Shown here: in pieces, positions 42,380 to 42,935 of the stretch
Position numbering within the stretch: position 1 is the first letter of the stretch
Layout of the letters: every line of letters begins with the position of its first letter
DNA from: Tissierellia bacterium
GTDB taxonomy: Bacteria > Bacillota > Clostridia > Tissierellales > Peptoniphilaceae
Assembly (NCBI GenBank): GCA_030532305.1
Contig: JAUNLJ010000001.1
Coordinates: forward strand, 1-42,935
DNA length: 42,935 nt
Reading direction: 5' to 3'
Program-made: the position numbers and the translations under genes
Notes under the pieces: generated by a model
What the model was told of the DNA's origin: nothing
The model's input: the letters and a program-made list of their open reading frames with translations, nothing else
Databases searched by the model: none

Positions 42380-42935
42380 TTAAAAACCTAAGATGGTCCC
42401 GAGCTCGCCATCATCTAGGACAATATAGTCTCCTGAATTGTTGGTGGTCATACTATAGGATTTAAGATAGCCTCCCTGGGCCAGGTCCTTTAGCTGGGCC
42501 TGGATGGCCTTAAAGAGGCTGGAGGCGTCTAGGTCCCCCACTTCCAGAATAAGGACCCCCTCCTGGAGCCAGCCGGCTAAAACTGCCTCCCCCACCTGGC
42601 CTAGGAGGGCCTCCTGGCTGGCCCCCTGGTTTTCTATGAGATAGGGGGTCCTTCTTTGCCTATAGTGGGCCAGGGCCTCTTCCTTGGCCTGGACCTCTGG
42701 ACTGTCTAGGGGGAGGTCCCCGTAGTTAAAGTCATACCAGTTCTTACGGCCATAGTTCTGCCCGTAGTCCTCCTGGGCCTGGTCCAAAGGCAGGTCCTGG
42801 CCCGGATCAATCTGGTGGTCCTTTCCCAGGATACTGTCCGTAGATAGGAGATAGTAGTCATAGATAATGTCTACCGGCCCCACCGGGTCGTCCCAGGTCA
42901 CATCCACATGGTACCAGGTCCCGTCCACCTGGACC
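42380..42935 (-). CDS. Transglutaminase-fold protein, C-terminal part (cut by window edge)
   Basis: The visible 185 codons begin in the transglutaminase core: VQVDGTWYHVDVTWDDPVG contains the catalytic histidine (YHVD) and aspartate (DVTWDD); the catalytic cysteine must lie upstream outside the window. The remaining part has the YDYYLLSTD strand typical of bacterial transglutaminase-like domains, a Gln/Glu-rich linker and a C-terminal domain ending DDGELGTILGF. Many such proteins are secreted or wall-associated and act as peptidases or cross-linking enzymes. The start and any signal peptide are not visible. The reading frame stays open to base 42935. Confidence 0.85.
   Translation of the reverse strand, partial: VQVDGTWYHVDVTWDDPVGPVDIIYDYYLLSTDSILGKDHQIDPGQDLPLDQAQEDYGQNYGRKNWYDFNYGDLPLDSPEVQAKEEALAHYRQRRTPYLIENQGASQEALLGQVGEAVLAGWLQEGVLILEVGDLDASSLFKAIQAQLKDLAQGGYLKSYSMTTNNSGDYIVLDDGELGTILGF

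Noticed and set aside
1..42935. CRISPR array, insertion sequence or prophage
   Set aside because: No regularly spaced repeats, transposase, integrase or phage-like genes were seen.

Overview
This window looks like a chromosomal segment of an anaerobic, low-complexity Firmicute. A Peptoniphilaceae/Tissierellales-type coccus is my best guess, not a proof. The evidence is the Firmicutes-style gene neighbourhoods (rpoB-rpoC-rpsL-rpsG-fusA-tuf; metG-tatD-rnmV-rsmA; veg next to ispE; rnr-smpB), strong AGGAGG ribosome binding sites, a long Gram-positive SRP RNA with an Alu domain, and a superoxide reductase typical of anaerobes. Almost every base is accounted for by housekeeping genes. I see no prophage, insertion sequence, CRISPR array or toxin-antitoxin module.

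Layout. 1-10624 (minus): the transcription/translation block, rpoB, rpoC, rpsL, rpsG, fusA and the first codons of tuf. 10625-11044 is a 420-base divergent control region with an AT-rich dyad over the likely rpoB promoter, followed by a superoxide reductase (plus). 11474-13055 (minus): a class II aldolase and a YitT membrane protein. 13192-17018 (plus): a nuclease-helicase fusion, trmL and birA. 17207-17577: tRNA-Ser(GGA), then the SRP RNA. 17629-20085 (minus): a Nim-like flavoprotein, an unrecognised ORF with racemase-like motifs, ispE and veg. 20261-26442 (minus): smpB, rnr and ddl, then a membrane-anchored murF with an alpha/beta hydrolase. 26652-28587 (plus): a GntR regulator and a two-domain GNAT protein. 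28604-32730 (minus): alr, a methionine synthase activation protein and metH. 32889-35641 (minus): a zinc/cadmium-type P1B ATPase with a separate HMA protein, and a zinc-ribbon protein. 35811-37658: small CxxC proteins and a DUF1002 secreted protein. 37742-42228 (minus): metG-tatD-rnmV-rsmA-arsR. 42380-end: a transglutaminase-fold protein cut by the window edge.

How the genes work together. There are cell-wall precursor genes (alr, ddl, murF), RNA maturation and ribosome rescue (rnmV, rsmA, rnr, smpB), methionine/C1 metabolism (metH plus its separate activation domain) and a metal/redox section. The ArsR protein carries the full CzrA-type zinc site, and the P1B-2 ATPase operon 3 kb away has a strong promoter with a palindrome just downstream of it.

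Most promising oddities: two proteins (18179-18886 and the C-terminal two thirds of 27352-28587) whose motif order resembles glutamate racemase but which lack both catalytic cysteines; a RecB/Cas4-type nuclease fused to a DinG/XPD helicase; an alanine racemase-like protein with a changed C-terminal active-site position; a methionine synthase activation protein without the usual AdoMet arginine; and an SRP RNA with a UGAC apical loop. All functional statements rest on motif reading only; no database search was possible.
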